A stretch of 37,785 bases of DNA from a virus. Under the pieces are notes generated by a model. It had not been told where the DNA came from. It was given only the letters and a program-made list of their open reading frames with translations, and made no database searches. Positions 24,611-31,433 of this stretch are shown here, one piece after another (within the stretch, counting starts at the first letter, position 1; each line of letters begins with the position of its first letter). The DNA is taken from positions 1 through 37,785 of the IMG/VR virus record IMGVR_UViG_3300048015_000010; one strand, given 5' to 3'. The translations under genes were made by a program, and so were the position numbers.

Positions 24611-25800
24611 GCGGCCCCCCGCTTGATGTCCACATGGACCGTCACGCCCCACGGCGCTTCATTGTCGGTCGTCATGCACCAGACCGTAGGAATCCCAGTG
24701 TCCTCGCCGAAAGGAGTATACCCATCCGTGAACACCACGAAGGTCTCGATTGGAAGTTGCTGCTCCGCAGCCTCGGTGAACCCGACAGTCATGTCGGTGC
24801 CGCCTCCGCCGCCCGCTTGCTGTCCAAGCTCTTGCAGTTGGTTCACATCGTCGATCTCGATGAACACGCCGTTGTGTAGCCGGTCATCCACGTAGCCCAC
24901 GTGGACCATCTCCGGCTCCAGGTCGGTAAGAATCCCGCCAAGCTCGCCCAGGAACGCCTGAAGCTCGTCCTGCCCGATGGACCCCGACGTGTCGATGATC
25001 ACGCCGATATGCGGGCCTTTGAATCCTGCGCGCCCCGGGAAGTACACATGAGGAGGCGTGGCTAGCTTGCGCCGGTTGGGCCTGGACCACGTATGCGTGT
25101 CGCGGCCACGAGTCAGGTTGGTCATGGCCTTCCTGAGATGTTCGTGCCAAGGTATCTGCGGGTCGCAGATCTCGTCGATCATACGCTGCGCGCCGCTCGG
25201 CAAGTCCTTGCCCTGCATCTTGCTGATCTCGGCAGCCTTGGTCAGCGACGCCTGGAGCATGGCCTTGTCGACTTGGGTCCCCTGGGGCTGTGGCAAGTGG
25301 TCGTCGAAGTTGTCTTTGTCATCGTCGTCTGGAAGCTTCAAATACACTTCGTCGACAATGTCATCGCCCGTTACCTGGGAGTTTTGCAGCGTGCCCAGCG
25401 GTAGCTTGAACCCGGCCTGTGTGAGATACGCATTGATGATGTAGTCGCAGGCTTGATTGAACTTCTTGGGAGAGAAAGTTTTCAAGTCGGGTCCAAGACC
25501 CAGCGACCTGTACATGCTCAAGCGAGAGTTGTGCTGCAAGATTGTGTGCATGACTTCGTGAGCCAGGACACCCACACGCTCGTGGATGTTTAATTTCCCG
25601 AACTCGTCCGGGTTGATCCAGAGAGTCCTGCCGTCAGTGGCAGAAGTCTTCATGGCCGTGTTTTCACCCGGCACGGTCCGGGTTTCCTCGATGTTCATCA
25701 AGTCCAATACGAGGCTGGCAAAGAATGGCTGCTGGACCAGCAGGGCTGAGATAGCTTCCGTCACGCACTGAGATCGTGCGGCGGGCTGCTTTTGGTTCAT
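24607..25800 (-). CDS. VWA-like protein with zincin metallopeptidase domain (DUF2201 type), 397 aa
   Basis: Partner of the upstream MoxR ATPase. The N-terminal domain has HEVMH at residues 81-85 inside the ERVGVLAHEVMHTILQH helix, the putative metallopeptidase part of the DUF2201 family, and an NQACDYIINAYL segment supplying further residues. A short acidic linker (DDDDKDNFDD, ~158-167) precedes the C-terminal VWA-like fold with its MIDAS: DTSGSI at 270-275, Thr335 after a Gly run, and FTDG with Asp359. AAGGAG lies six bases before the ATG. In known MoxR/VWA pairs the VWA protein recruits substrate or metal to the AAA+ ring. The target here is unknown; both metal sites look intact. Confidence 0.9.
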   Translation of the reverse strand: MNQKQPAARSQCVTEAISALLVQQPFFASLVLDLMNIEETRTVPGENTAMKTSATDGRTLWINPDEFGKLNIHERVGVLAHEVMHTILQHNSRLSMYRSLGLGPDLKTFSPKKFNQACDYIINAYLTQAGFKLPLGTLQNSQVTGDDIVDEVYLKLPDDDDKDNFDDHLPQPQGTQVDKAMLQASLTKAAEISKMQGKDLPSGAQRMIDEICDPQIPWHEHLRKAMTNLTRGRDTHTWSRPNRRKLATPPHVYFPGRAGFKGPHIGVIIDTSGSIGQDELQAFLGELGGILTDLEPEMVHVGYVDDRLHNGVFIEIDDVNQLQELGQQAGGGGGTDMTVGFTEAAEQQLPIETFVVFTDGYTPFGEDTGIPTVWCMTTDNEAPWGVTVHVDIKRGAA

Positions 25801-25815
25801 CTACTTCTCCTTGGG

Positions 25816-26091
25816 TTATATCGCAAAGCGCGATAGTTTCTTGGCGCGAATATTCCCTTCGTTGACCAGCATCGTCCGGCCTGACCCGTCATGGAACAGG
25901 CACCAACGATACAGTCGGCCGTCTTTTTCCTCGGTGATCGTTGTCCGAGAGATCCTGACACCACGCACGAAGTATTCATGCGTCGTATCTTTGTAGGCCG
26001 GCCCCCACTGCGCGACTATTACCCCGATATCTTCAGGGATCTGCGAGTAGCGCAGGGGAGGGCCGAATTTATTATCATCGACTATGGTCAT
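25816..26091 (-). CDS. Unknown small phage protein, 91 aa
   Basis: Strand-rich protein (GVIVAQWGPAYKDTTHEYFVRGVRISRTTI, RLYRWCLFHDG) with no motif recognised. GGAG lies five bases before the ATG, which overlaps the preceding stop by ATGA (26088-26091). It lies between the coiled-coil protein and the VWA protein, so it could belong to the MoxR/VWA set, but nothing in its sequence says so. Confidence 0.7.
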   Translation of the reverse strand: MTIVDDNKFGPPLRYSQIPEDIGVIVAQWGPAYKDTTHEYFVRGVRISRTTITEEKDGRLYRWCLFHDGSGRTMLVNEGNIRAKKLSRFAI

Positions 26092-26327
26092 GTGGTCTCC
26101 TTCAGCAAGGCAATCATCGCGTCGATCTCGGCAAGCTTTTCTTCCGTCATGTTGCCGAACGAGCTTCGGTCGTAGCAGGTATATGTGACGAAGCCATCTC
26201 TACGGCGCCATTTCGAGACGTGGCAAAAAGTCCTGTAACTCCACCCCTCGACGTGACGGCCCTTGAACTTATTCCACAGCTTCCGGTTGACACACGTGTC
26301 CCATTTGTATCGCGCTAAGAAGTTCAC
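26088..26327 (-). CDS. Unknown small basic protein, 79 aa
   Basis: The start is a GTG (26325-26327) overlapping the preceding stop as GTGA; the stop overlaps the next start as ATGA. The protein is rich in Arg, Lys, Trp and aromatic residues in its first 55 positions (YKWDTCVNRKLWNKF, WRRRDGFVTYTCYDR) and ends in an acidic helix (MTEEKLAEIDAMIALL). The double overlap supports expression. No family recognised. Confidence 0.7.
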   Translation of the reverse strand: MNFLARYKWDTCVNRKLWNKFKGRHVEGWSYRTFCHVSKWRRRDGFVTYTCYDRSSFGNMTEEKLAEIDAMIALLKETT

Positions 26328-27241
26328 TTCCAGATCTCCTCAAGGGACGCTTCGACAGCCAAGCGGGCTGCGTCGTCTGCGACTTCAGCGGCCAGTCTGG
26401 GATCGTTGCGGTAGGCTTCGACGGGGCGTTGGAGCAACTGCTTCTCGATGTCATCCGCAAGCTTGGTGAGCTTCGGATTATTATGCAGATTCATTGTTTT
26501 GGCAAGCGATACCAAGTCCTGCATGTTGGTCACGAGACTGTCGTACATGCGAGTTTTTTCACCGTCGCCCTTCTTGCCGAGTTGCTTCGCCATGCGCTGG
26601 AGTTCTTCCAGCATCTTGCCCTTGAGTTCGTCCAGTGCGACACCGGCCTGGATCAAGTTTTGCTCGGCGACACGCTGGCCCAGAGCCTCGGACAACTCTG
26701 CGGGCACTGCCACTCGGGCGAAGTCCGATACAGCCGGCACGGGCCTGAGATCAAAACTTACCGCGAACTTGTCAGGAAGCTCGGCGGCAGTCGGGTACTC
26801 GTCGGTTACGCGGGCCATGCCTTTGAGATTAACCCTGGCCTGAGCCACGCGCTGGTCCCACACGTCTTGCAACCGTGCCACAGCCTTGTCGTGTTCATGC
26901 TTGATCGCGTTGACTTCCTTCATGAGTTCGAAAGTCTTGGTTGCGGATACCAAACGCTCGCCGCGCTTGGGTCCGACGGTGTTCGCTGAGAACGTCAGCG
27001 TTCTCGCATATACCATGGCTCTGATCTGATTCTGATGATGGATTACCTCTAGGTACTCCGCATCAGCGTCAGCCAAGAGGTTCTTTACGAAACGTCCGGC
27101 GGAGCGCGTTGCCCCGTTAGCTAGGATCGTATCGTCCGATGCCTGGCGGTCTGTTTTCTTACTGCCCCATGACTTGAGTTCAAGATCCACGAGCATGTAA
27201 TTACTAGCCAAGGCTTCGTTTAGCTCACGTGCGTTTGACAT
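26324..27241 (-). CDS. Coiled-coil protein of the MoxR/VWA cluster (possibly DUF3150-like), 305 aa
   Basis: Predominantly helical, with long charged heptad-like stretches (~100-145 around LMKEVNAIKHEHDKAVARLQDVW and ~195-260 around LDELKGKMLEELQRMAKQLG). The N-terminus has a YMLVDLELKSWGSKKTDRQ segment, similar in layout to DUF3150 proteins, which on integrative elements sit beside MoxR- and VWA-type genes. That relationship is inferred from layout and neighbours only. AAGGAGG precedes the ATG by about three bases. It could be the adaptor of the MoxR/VWA machine. Confidence 0.75.
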   Translation of the reverse strand: MSNARELNEALASNYMLVDLELKSWGSKKTDRQASDDTILANGATRSAGRFVKNLLADADAEYLEVIHHQNQIRAMVYARTLTFSANTVGPKRGERLVSATKTFELMKEVNAIKHEHDKAVARLQDVWDQRVAQARVNLKGMARVTDEYPTAAELPDKFAVSFDLRPVPAVSDFARVAVPAELSEALGQRVAEQNLIQAGVALDELKGKMLEELQRMAKQLGKKGDGEKTRMYDSLVTNMQDLVSLAKTMNLHNNPKLTKLADDIEKQLLQRPVEAYRNDPRLAAEVADDAARLAVEASLEEIWK

Positions 27242-27665
27242 TTGCCTCCTTAAGATAATTAGTTGCTTTCGCCAAACCTGCTAGGGAATCACCTAACAGA
27301 CCAATGCCGGTGTTGCAGTTCGAGCATAACCACCCGCGAAACTTCTTCTGTTTGTGGTCGTGATCGTTATGCAATCGCTTTTTGCCGCGTAACAATCCGC
27401 AGCATTCGCATCTCATCGGCATTGGTCTAGTAGGTGTAGGGTACTTAGACCGCTGATTGTAGTGATACCATTTTAATCTATTTTTCTTGTAGTAGGCACG
27501 CGCGGCGGCCCTACATGCCGCTTTGTTGCGTTTATAGTATTTGCGCTGGGTCGCGTTTTTCTTTTCGCGGTTGCGGGCCGACCACGCCCGCATCTGGGCT
27601 AATTTCTTAGCTTTGATGCGGGCGTAGCGGGCTTTGTCATACCGCTTTTTAAGCAGTTTATCCAT
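27225..27665 (-). CDS. Recombination endonuclease VII family HNH nuclease, 146 aa
   Basis: The C-terminal half matches the endonuclease VII fold: zinc ligands Cys86 and Cys89 (CECC), the LHNDHDHKQKKFRGWLC active-site segment with His99, Asp101 and His102, and Cys114 and Cys117 (CSNC), followed by NTGIGLLGDSLAGLAKA. The N-terminal 80 residues are a very basic Lys/Arg/Tyr/Ala helix, likely DNA-binding. T4 endonuclease VII is 157 aa, so length is normal. It could resolve branched DNA before packaging, or act as a free-standing homing-type nuclease. It lies inside the MoxR cluster and its DNA is more AT-rich than its neighbours, which suggests a later insertion. Its start overlaps the MoxR gene end by 8 bases. 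Confidence 0.9.
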   Translation of the reverse strand: MDKLLKKRYDKARYARIKAKKLAQMRAWSARNREKKNATQRKYYKRNKAACRAAARAYYKKNRLKWYHYNQRSKYPTPTRPMPMRCECCGLLRGKKRLHNDHDHKQKKFRGWLCSNCNTGIGLLGDSLAGLAKATNYLKEANVKRT

Positions 27666-28749
27666 TACTCATATTGATAAGTGCTTTATTCTGGTGGATC
27701 CATTTTATCAATGCCGGCGAATTGAGTAAAGCGGATCCACTCCGCTCCAACAACGACTTCGCCATCGACACTTGGACTTCCTTGGGCAGCCGCTCGGTGT
27801 ACTGCCACAACTTGTCGATGTTGCTACCCTTGGCATAGTGGATGCACATCTGGCCCGCCGCCCAGCCCGCCGAGAGATCCTTCGGACACTTGGCCGCCTT
27901 CGGATCCGCGACGATCTCGTCCAGCGTGGGAAGCTGGTCGTGGATCTTCAGGAACCCGAACATGTCGGCCGCCGCACCCTCACCGATATCACCCATCACG
28001 GCCTGCTGCACCAGCGAGTCACTGGGCAATTCCATCTCTGTGATCCTGCCTTCCGCATCGCGGGCTAGGCCCACTTGCAGAACCTTGGCAGCACGAGTCA
28101 CAGACCGCGCCGTCGCGAACGGCCGGTCGGTCGCCGGCACCTCGTTGACGAACGCAACGGTCGGATGCTGCTTCGCCCAGGCGATGATCAGCGGGTGAAT
28201 CCCGTTGGCCTCCGCCCAGATCGACCATGATAAAGCATCGTTCTCGATGTTGATCTCGGTCACTCGGTTACGGACGTGCGACGGCTGTCGCACGACACCG
28301 GCGCGGTCGGACATGCGATTACTCGCACACCAGACTTGCCAACCGTCGGGCAGCTTCTCGTTGCCGAACCGCTTGTCCAACAACACTGGGGCCAGGGCTT
28401 TCTGCGTGAGCATCTCCGCAGATGACAATTCATCTACGAAGTAAATACCACGCGGATGCTTCTCCAGATATTCTTTGGACGGAAGCTCGGGCGAACGGGT
28501 GAACGCCGAACCCGCTGTGCCGTCGGGATTCTTGATGGGCAGCAGAAATCCCTTGTAGTCCGGCGCATCCAGCGCCGGGGCCAAAGAATCGTGAAAACCA
28601 AACTGCTCGCCATACTGCGCGGACAGTTGCTTCACGATCTCGTGCTGAACGACCTGCGTCTTGCCACAACCCGGCGGGCCTACCAGGCTCACCGTATTGC
28701 CAGCCTCATACAGACGCGGAGCCAGCTTCACTAGATCGAGTATTCGCAT
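27658..28749 (-). CDS. MoxR-type AAA+ ATPase, 363 aa
   Basis: Ring ATPase of the MoxR group. Walker A GPPGCGKT is at 24-31, Walker B in GIYFVDELSS (Asp106, Glu107), sensor-1 in WCASNR (140-145), and an arginine-finger candidate in HVRNRV (~159-164). The RPFATARSVTRAAK segment (~210-223) fits sensor 2. Such ATPases work with VWA-domain partners to remodel or load metal into target complexes; a VWA/zincin protein is encoded 1.9 kb downstream in the same operon. AAGGAG precedes the ATG by seven bases. The start overlaps the upstream 150-aa gene by 44 bases. Confidence 0.92.
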   Translation of the reverse strand: MRILDLVKLAPRLYEAGNTVSLVGPPGCGKTQVVQHEIVKQLSAQYGEQFGFHDSLAPALDAPDYKGFLLPIKNPDGTAGSAFTRSPELPSKEYLEKHPRGIYFVDELSSAEMLTQKALAPVLLDKRFGNEKLPDGWQVWCASNRMSDRAGVVRQPSHVRNRVTEINIENDALSWSIWAEANGIHPLIIAWAKQHPTVAFVNEVPATDRPFATARSVTRAAKVLQVGLARDAEGRITEMELPSDSLVQQAVMGDIGEGAAADMFGFLKIHDQLPTLDEIVADPKAAKCPKDLSAGWAAGQMCIHYAKGSNIDKLWQYTERLPKEVQVSMAKSLLERSGSALLNSPALIKWIHQNKALINMSNG

Positions 28750-29158
28750 TCATCGTCTCCTTTGTAAACAACATATGAAGTTTTATCACTCTCGCCAAAA
28801 ATTCTTCCCGGGTCGCGTATTTGTTCTCTATGGTTCGTAGATAATGTCTCAACGCTCCCGGCACGCCGCGATTCAAAACGACACCGTAGACGGGGCTGTT
28901 CGGCATATTCCAGTAGCCACTCTGTAGCGGTGGCACCCAACGTTTCCAATCACCAGGCCAAGTCTTGAGGACGCCCATGTGGTACATCGCAGTAAGGAAC
29001 TCGGCGCTGAGCGGTTCATGGCACACCCACGGTAAGCACGGCCAGAACGGAAGCGTCACACCGGTCTTGGCATCATACCCCCACGAGTGGAACCAGTACC
29101 GAAACTCGCCGTTATTGTTGCGCCATTCTTTCCACGGATCATCCTTCTTTGAGGTCAC
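28706..29158 (-). CDS. Unknown phage protein, 150 aa
   Basis: Aromatic- and Trp-rich N-terminal half (WKEWRNNNGEFRYWFHSWGYD, PFWPCLPWVCHEPL) and a helical C-terminal half (REEFLARVIKLHMLF). The last 15 codons run into the MoxR gene in another frame and are probably a read-on tail. The start overlaps the upstream gene by 20 bases. No motif or membrane segment recognised. Confidence 0.65.
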   Translation of the reverse strand: MTSKKDDPWKEWRNNNGEFRYWFHSWGYDAKTGVTLPFWPCLPWVCHEPLSAEFLTAMYHMGVLKTWPGDWKRWVPPLQSGYWNMPNSPVYGVVLNRGVPGALRHYLRTIENKYATREEFLARVIKLHMLFTKETMNANTRSSEAGSASV

Positions 29159-29369
29159 GATTGCACGACTCGATGAACGTAAACTCTTTGAACTTGGGAT
29201 TGTCCTGCTTGAACATCTTGCTCATGGCAAGGGTCATAACAGCAAGCTCGTCGAGTCGCGTAACGCCTTCTGTGTGCGTTGGTTCGCTAGCGCCCCAAGT
29301 TTGTTTGACTTTGACGCGGCGCTGATGGATCAGGTCCGCCATAGCTACATAGTGCTGTTGCGTGAACAT
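29139..29369 (-). CDS. Conserved small phage protein (DNPKF type), 76 aa
   Basis: Start is the ATG at 29367-29369, with AAGGA five bases upstream; the longer reading to 29432 lacks a ribosome-binding site. The sequence FTQQHYVAMADLI, a Leu-Asp-Glu-Leu-Ala helix, MFKQDNPKFKEFTFIESC matches a small family seen in many phages, recognised by its DNP-x-F core before a C-terminal Cys. Function unknown. Confidence 0.8.
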   Translation of the reverse strand: MFTQQHYVAMADLIHQRRVKVKQTWGASEPTHTEGVTRLDELAVMTLAMSKMFKQDNPKFKEFTFIESCNRDLKEG

Positions 29370-29446
29370 AGGTTTCCTTTTACGTGTGAGAAAAGTCGGT
29401 CGAATCCAGAGCATTCCCAGTGATCGCTGCATGATTCGACGCGGCG

Positions 29447-29830
29447 TCAGTGCCTGGGGCTAAGTAATCCCAGCAATCTCGTCACCATCTCCTGGGGAGT
29501 CTGGTTTTGTGCCCATGAGTATCCTTCCAGTGCCAACTGGTGGCGAAGGTTTTCGGTGATGTATTCTTTGGCTTCGACCCAGCCGAACGCATAGGCCAAG
29601 GTGTTCTGCATGTTGTCCGGCAGCTTGATCCCGCCAGTGGCTATTCTGGTGGCCCGCGCTCGAACGTCGGTCCACATGGCGTCTACTGCGTCTATATACC
29701 GGCTGTGCCAAGTGTTGTTCTGTATCCCAGCGAAGCGGTAGGTGAAGATGCTACGGCCTGTTTCGTCTTGCTGGGTGACTAGCTCGTACCCGACCGGGAG
29801 AATGATCGGGCGATTCGAAGGTGCTTTCAT
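29447..29830 (-). CDS. Unknown phage protein, first gene of the long leftward unit, 127 aa
   Basis: Start is the ATG at 29828-29830, five bases after AAGGAG; the frame reading to 29890 would run across the candidate promoter. The protein is mostly helical with TWHSRYIDAVDAMWTDVRARATRI and AYAFGWVEAKEYITENLRHQLALEG. It is the first gene after a candidate sigma70 promoter at 29890-29917. No family recognised. Confidence 0.75.
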   Translation of the reverse strand: MKAPSNRPIILPVGYELVTQQDETGRSIFTYRFAGIQNNTWHSRYIDAVDAMWTDVRARATRIATGGIKLPDNMQNTLAYAFGWVEAKEYITENLRHQLALEGYSWAQNQTPQEMVTRLLGLLSPRH

Positions 29831-29857
29831 CGCGTCTCCTTGAGGGATGATTCTGAG

Positions 29858-29883
29858 GGATGGTCTGGTTGCCCAAACCATCC
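29858..29883 (-). promoter_or_regulatory. 5' leader hairpin at the predicted transcription start
   Basis: A 7-bp stem (GGATGGT with ACCATCC on the - strand) and 12-base loop begin almost exactly at the start point predicted from the -10 box. A stem at the very 5' end commonly protects phage mRNA from decay; that role is inferred. Confidence 0.5.
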
Positions 29884-29889
29884 GACGCA

Positions 29890-29917
29890 ATCATACACTT
29901 AAGGCACTCCGCGTAAA
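29890..29917 (-). promoter_or_regulatory. Candidate sigma70 promoter for the replication operon
   Basis: On the - strand, TTTACG (29912-29917) and TATGAT (29890-29895) are separated by 16 bases. The -10 matches consensus at five of six positions, the -35 at four. It lies in the non-coding gap before the 127-aa gene. Confidence 0.55.
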
Positions 29918-29922
29918 GCATT

Positions 29923-29938
29923 TGTTCCTAGAGGAACA
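29923..29938. repeat. Short perfect dyad next to the promoter
   Basis: A 7-bp inverted repeat (TGTTCCT and AGGAACA) with a 2-base centre lies six bases upstream of the candidate -35 box and 13 bases after the 235-aa stop codon. It may be an operator or a weak transcript end; no T-run follows it on the - strand. Confidence 0.4.
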
Positions 29939-29950
29939 TCGCGGTTTTAC

Positions 29951-30658
29951 TTATGCTGCTCGCCTCAAGTGTGTTGCCATTTGATGGATGACCCCCGTTG
30001 CTGTATGGTCCAGCGACGTACGAAGTTCGCCACCATCGATACCAAGATCATCGAAGCCTCTGCTCAACGCGATGATCACGTCATGCAGTGCATCGATAGC
30101 TGCTTGCCGATCCGTCTTGGCCGCTACCAAAACCTGCTCCAAGATCTTCTCGGTCGCGCTGATCAACTTGCGCTTGCCCAGTTGCTGCGTCGCCGACATT
30201 TCGCGACGGGGCGTTTGCTCGTACATGGTCATCTTGTTGGCGTGTTTCGCCACCACGTCTTTCAACGTGTGCCGACCCCGTACCATCCAGTTGCGCAGCG
30301 TGCTGTACGAGGATCTCGCAAACGCGCAGCGGGCGTTGACGATCACGTTTTTCTCCCGCTTGTCGTCCGGCGACACAGGCAGTTGCCGCACGGTCTCGGT
30401 CATGGCCTTGTAAAAGCCCTCGTGGAGCTTGTCCACGACTTTTACATGCTCGGCTATGGTCTCGTCCGTCACCAGGCGGCGACCACGTAGACTCGTTATG
30501 TCAAGATTCAGTTGCTGCTGCGCGCTGGCTATGAGAATCTTCAAATAGACTTCTCGGGTAGTGCTGATCAAGTCGCCCGCCCCGCAGCGGGCTTTGATCA
30601 ACTCTACTACGTCTTGCTCTGTCGCAACGTAGTTGCGAGCTTCGATTGAACCGATCAT
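29951..30658 (-). CDS. Unknown helical phage protein, 235 aa
   Basis: ATG at 30656-30658 with AAGGAG seven bases upstream. Nearly all-helical, with an AVGD-like start (VVELIKARCGAGDLISTTREVYLKILIASAQQQLNLD), then HVKVVDKLHEGFYKAMTETV, a basic RKLISATEKILEQVLVAAK and a last helix DALHDVIIALSRGFDDLG. The layout resembles a conserved phage early-region family of unknown role. It is a single-gene unit bounded by hairpins on both sides. DNA binding is possible but no helix-turn-helix was identified. Confidence 0.75.
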   Translation of the reverse strand: MIGSIEARNYVATEQDVVELIKARCGAGDLISTTREVYLKILIASAQQQLNLDITSLRGRRLVTDETIAEHVKVVDKLHEGFYKAMTETVRQLPVSPDDKREKNVIVNARCAFARSSYSTLRNWMVRGRHTLKDVVAKHANKMTMYEQTPRREMSATQQLGKRKLISATEKILEQVLVAAKTDRQAAIDALHDVIIALSRGFDDLGIDGGELRTSLDHTATGVIHQMATHLRRAA

Positions 30659-30676
30659 GATTACTCTCCTTGGGGA

Positions 30677-30695
30677 TCACTGCACCATGCAGTGA
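30677..30695 (-). promoter_or_regulatory. Leader hairpin before the 235-aa gene
   Basis: A perfect 8-bp inverted repeat (TCACTGCA with TGCAGTGA) with a 3-base loop ends ten bases before the AAGGAG of the 235-aa gene. It may be an operator, an RNA-processing site or an mRNA-stabilising stem. Confidence 0.45.
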
Positions 30696-30746
30696 ACTCG
30701 CGGCCATCCTGGCGGCGACATATCAGAGAGTATGTAGTAACAACCC

Positions 30747-30923
30747 TTATCCCTTTGTAGGGACCGTCTGTCGGACTGTATTGTTAAATTGGCTCTCGCG
30801 CTTGAAGAACGAGAACAAACCATACAACACCACGGGCTTGGCGGGCAGCTTAGAGTAAGGCACCAACCGCTCTCGCTCGCTCAACACATCTGCTGGTCGA
30901 AGCTTGGTTTCACTCACTTCCAT
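30747..30923 (-). CDS. Unknown small protein, 58 aa
   Basis: Start taken at the ATG 30921-30923, which has GGAG three bases upstream and overlaps the end of the 40-aa membrane gene by 10 bases; the frame is open to 30989 without a better start. The sequence has a charged half (VSETKLRPADVLSERERL) and a hydrophobic patch (PVVLYGLFSFF). Function unknown. Confidence 0.55.
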   Translation of the reverse strand: MEVSETKLRPADVLSERERLVPYSKLPAKPVVLYGLFSFFKRESQFNNTVRQTVPTKG

Positions 30924-31036
30924 TTTCTCCAGTAGTAAAAATTCAGCGCGAGTAAAATCACCGCGCCGACGCCCACTACCCAGAAGCATTTGACCAGTGC
31001 TTCGTGAATGAGTTGAATCTTGTCTAGGTCAGTCAT
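30914..31036 (-). CDS. Tiny single-pass membrane protein, 40 aa
   Basis: ATG at 31034-31036 with AGGAG five bases upstream, a stronger site than most genes here. The protein has a soluble N-terminal helix (MTDLDKIQLIHEALVK), one membrane segment (FWVVGVGAVILLALNFYYW) and a basic end (RKWK). Predicted N-out, C-in by charge. It overlaps the 58-aa gene by 10 bases. Function unknown; small membrane proteins of this form include holin-like and antiholin-like peptides, but nothing nearby supports lysis. Confidence 0.65.
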   Translation of the reverse strand: MTDLDKIQLIHEALVKCFWVVGVGAVILLALNFYYWRKWK

Positions 31037-31397
31037 AATGTCTCCTATGGTTGACAAATCAACATGGTCGTCGCAACCGACGTGGGCTTTTGGTTTTCCG
31101 GTCCCGACCGTTCGTTGTCGCTTCGTTGTCGCTCACCGCTTTTGAGTTCGGCTTTACACGGAGTTGTATGGGGATATGTCGCTGCTCGCCGCGTTCGGTT
31201 TGTCAGCAACTCACCTTGGCATTCATAACTCCAGACGTTCGTTGGTGCTTGTCCTCCTGTTTACCTTTGCTCCACTCAGCAACCTGCACAGTGCACTATG
31301 CGGGCTCGGTCTATTGACGACCATTCGAAGATGGCACTGGCATGGGCTGACGCGCCAGCCGCTTCCGAAGAACAATACCAATGCCATCATCGAATGG
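31037..31397 (-). ncRNA. Long structured leader or non-coding RNA
   Basis: About 360 bases between the candidate start point at ~31397 and the 40-aa gene hold no - strand frame of useful length. Structure seen on the DNA: a 21-bp imperfect stem (31320-31398), an odd palindrome (31285-31295), an 11-bp tandem duplication (31111-31132), a CGGTC/GACCG hairpin (31100-31111), and a GTTGA/TCAAC hairpin just before the ribosome-binding site. It could be a 5' leader that controls the membrane gene or a separate small RNA. Confidence 0.4.
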
Positions 31398-31398
31398 T
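31320..31398. repeat. 79-base imperfect inverted repeat
   Basis: The arms 31320-31340 and 31378-31398 pair at 19 of 21 positions. The intervening 37 bases hold a smaller hairpin (GGCTG at 31345-31349 with CAGCC at 31356-31360). The predicted transcription start of the adjacent - strand promoter falls at the outer end of the stem. Confidence 0.65.
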
Positions 31399-31403
31399 GC
31401 CGG

Positions 31404-31433
31404 ATTATAAACCCATCCGGCGAGGGATTTTAA
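31404..31433 (-). promoter_or_regulatory. Candidate sigma70 promoter
   Basis: On the - strand a perfect TATAAT (31404-31409) lies 18 bases after TTAAAA (31428-31433), which itself overlaps the stop codon of the 151-aa gene. The -10 lies inside a GCCGGA/TCCGGC dyad (31399-31421), which could let a repressor or hairpin mask it. Confidence 0.55.
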
